5,753 nt of DNA. Source: Chloroflexota bacterium (GTDB lineage Bacteria > Chloroflexota > UBA6077 > JACCZL01). Positions 4,834 through 5,753 of the stretch are shown one piece after another; within the stretch, counting starts at the first letter, position 1; every line of letters starts with the position of its first letter. The position numbers were made by a program, and so were the translations under genes. The notes beneath the pieces were generated by a model. The model saw only the letters and a list, made by a program, of their open reading frames with translations. It ran no database searches and was not told where the DNA came from. Where the stretch lies: NCBI GenBank assembly GCA_020845495.1, contig JADLFM010000148.1:1-5753 (forward strand). The letters are read 5' to 3'.

Positions 4834-5753
4834 ATGAGCCGTCTCTGGATTGCCGTTCTTCTCGTCCTGACGCTGAGCCTTCCGCTCGTGCCTCCCCGGA
4901 CTCTGGCGAGTGGAAACTGGCTGGACGGTCCGCTGACGCGCTGGAACGAGGCAGGCATGCCTATGCCGTCCGCGCCGAGTCACCATGACGACGCAAGTGC
5001 TCCGCTGTCGGCGAGCACCCGCGCTCCCGAGACGGCCGAAGACGAGGCGGTGATCGCCGAGGGTTGGCACTTACACACTCCGCTCCAGTCGGGCTGGGGC
5101 GTGAAGGTGATCGAAGGTGCGACCGGTTTCGACCCATTGGGACAGCCGATCCAGCACCAGGCATTCGTCTTCGTCGACGGCGCCTTCGCCGGCACCCTCT
5201 CGCCTGACCTGATGCTTGGGGGCGCTGATGGCGTTCTCGATCGGGCGATCGTCGTCAACGGCGATACGATCCTGGCCCAGTTTCGACGGTATACGGGCGC
5301 TGAACCGATCGACAGCCCTTCCGGTATGACCGCGGTCAGCTTCCAGATCGAGCGGAGCGAGTCGGGTCCGGTCGTGACGCCGCTCGGCGCGCAGACTGTG
5401 GCGCGTACCTCACCACCAGACGCCTTACTGAGCCTTCCCGGCCCAGACGTCCTGATGGAGATCGACGAGGACGAGGTCCGAGCCGGCGAAAAGTTCACCA
5501 TCTCGATCGAAGCCCGCGCCGACGATGGCGTCGCTCGCATCGTCTGGTTTGCCACCGACACCGATGACCTGGAGCTTCAGCAACCGCACACGGCGGACTG
5601 CGCTGGGGCCGGCGTCTGTCGATATAGCTGGCCGGTCGTCACGGGCGACACAACCGGCCGGATCATGATCCGCGCGGCAGCGAGCGACGTCCTGGGGCGC
5701 GCCTCTCCGGCGATCGCGCAGGAACTGCGGGTCCGGGAAGCGTCGACCGCGCC
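4834..5753 (+). CDS. Secreted protein, LppP/LprE-like domain plus a second beta-sandwich-like domain (incomplete at the right end)
   Basis: The ATG at 4834 follows AGGGAG (4821-4826) by seven bases. The frame is open without a stop for 306 codons to the window edge. Residues 1-25 are a signal peptide: SR, a hydrophobic core (LWIAVLLVLTLSLPLV), and a likely cut after TLA (residues 23-25). There is no lipobox cysteine. A low-complexity Pro/Ser/Ala/Asp linker follows (about 40-70). Residues about 75-172 (GWGVKVIEGATGFDPLGQP, AFVFVDGAFAGTLSPDLM, then AQFRRY and TAVSFQIE) recall LppP/LprE-type domains of Chloroflexota and Actinobacteria, where FVDG.F.GT is followed by beta strands; this is recalled and not searched. 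Residues about 204-302 (AGEKFTISIEARADDGVARI, VWFATDTDD, RIMIRAAASDVLGRASP) look like an Ig-like or cadherin-like sandwich, with Cys256 and Cys262 close enough for a disulfide. It is probably an exported envelope protein of unknown role. Confidence 0.85.
   Translation, partial: MSRLWIAVLLVLTLSLPLVPPRTLASGNWLDGPLTRWNEAGMPMPSAPSHHDDASAPLSASTRAPETAEDEAVIAEGWHLHTPLQSGWGVKVIEGATGFDPLGQPIQHQAFVFVDGAFAGTLSPDLMLGGADGVLDRAIVVNGDTILAQFRRYTGAEPIDSPSGMTAVSFQIERSESGPVVTPLGAQTVARTSPPDALLSLPGPDVLMEIDEDEVRAGEKFTISIEARADDGVARIVWFATDTDDLELQQPHTADCAGAGVCRYSWPVVTGDTTGRIMIRAAASDVLGRASPAIAQELRVREASTA

Noticed and set aside
4980..5561. A 193-residue minus-strand open frame
   Set aside because: It is antisense to the exported protein, which has a start site, signal peptide and domain-like sequence. 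The antisense product is Ser/Ala/Pro-rich without a motif.
1..5753. CRISPR array, tRNA, rRNA or classical parS site
   Set aside because: No regularly spaced repeats, no tRNA-like T-arm and acceptor pattern, no rRNA-like sequence and no TGTTTCACGTGAAACA-like palindrome were seen on either strand.

Overview
This window is GC-rich bacterial DNA. It has Shine-Dalgarno-preceded genes with ATG or GTG starts, a rho-independent terminator and decayed mobile DNA. The protein flavours are a double PRC-barrel plus BON protein, a secreted protein resembling the LppP/LprE type, and a small one-helix protein resembling the DUF5132 type. Together with the base composition they suggest a Chloroflexota (Thermomicrobia/Sphaerobacter-like) genome. 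That assignment rests on recalled family resemblance only, and an actinobacterial origin cannot be excluded from the sequence alone. No rRNA, tRNA or CRISPR array was seen.

Left part (1-1705, + strand). A short upstream region carries a small dyad at 58-68. It leads to a 100-residue single-helix membrane protein (175-477), closed by a textbook terminator (525-565). Next comes the most notable gene, a 328-residue protein (719-1705). It has a complete ParB N-terminal CTPase-type domain and helix-turn-helix, but the usual ParB C-terminal dimerisation domain is replaced by an ASCH domain (PUA-like fold). No ParA gene and no classical parS site are visible nearby.

Middle part (1706-3052). This is a graveyard. 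Three consecutive hairpins (1748-1836) are followed by the internal piece of an IS5-type DDE transposase with a frame break at an A5G6 run (1854-2341, +). Then comes the C-terminal third of a glutamate dehydrogenase on the opposite strand (2409-2729, -), and then a frameshifted DNA-binding domain of an OmpR/PhoB-type response regulator (2770-3052, +). All three lack essential parts and are very unlikely to make working proteins.

Right part (2981-5753). A minus-strand pair consists of a 69-residue tail-helix protein (4231-4022) and a 308-residue PRC-PRC-BON protein (3907-2981). The latter's last 23 or so codons run antisense into the response-regulator remnant, so its C-terminus may be a product of the same rearrangement. 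About 600 bases with no convincing gene (4232-4833) hold several short inverted repeats. A plus-strand gene then starts at 4834 and runs off the right end. It encodes a secreted protein with a signal peptide, an LppP/LprE-like domain and a second beta-sandwich-like domain.

The genes do not form one pathway. The intact ones look like independent accessory or envelope genes around a region repeatedly rearranged by deletion and insertion. The ParB-ASCH protein is the best candidate for an undescribed system component.
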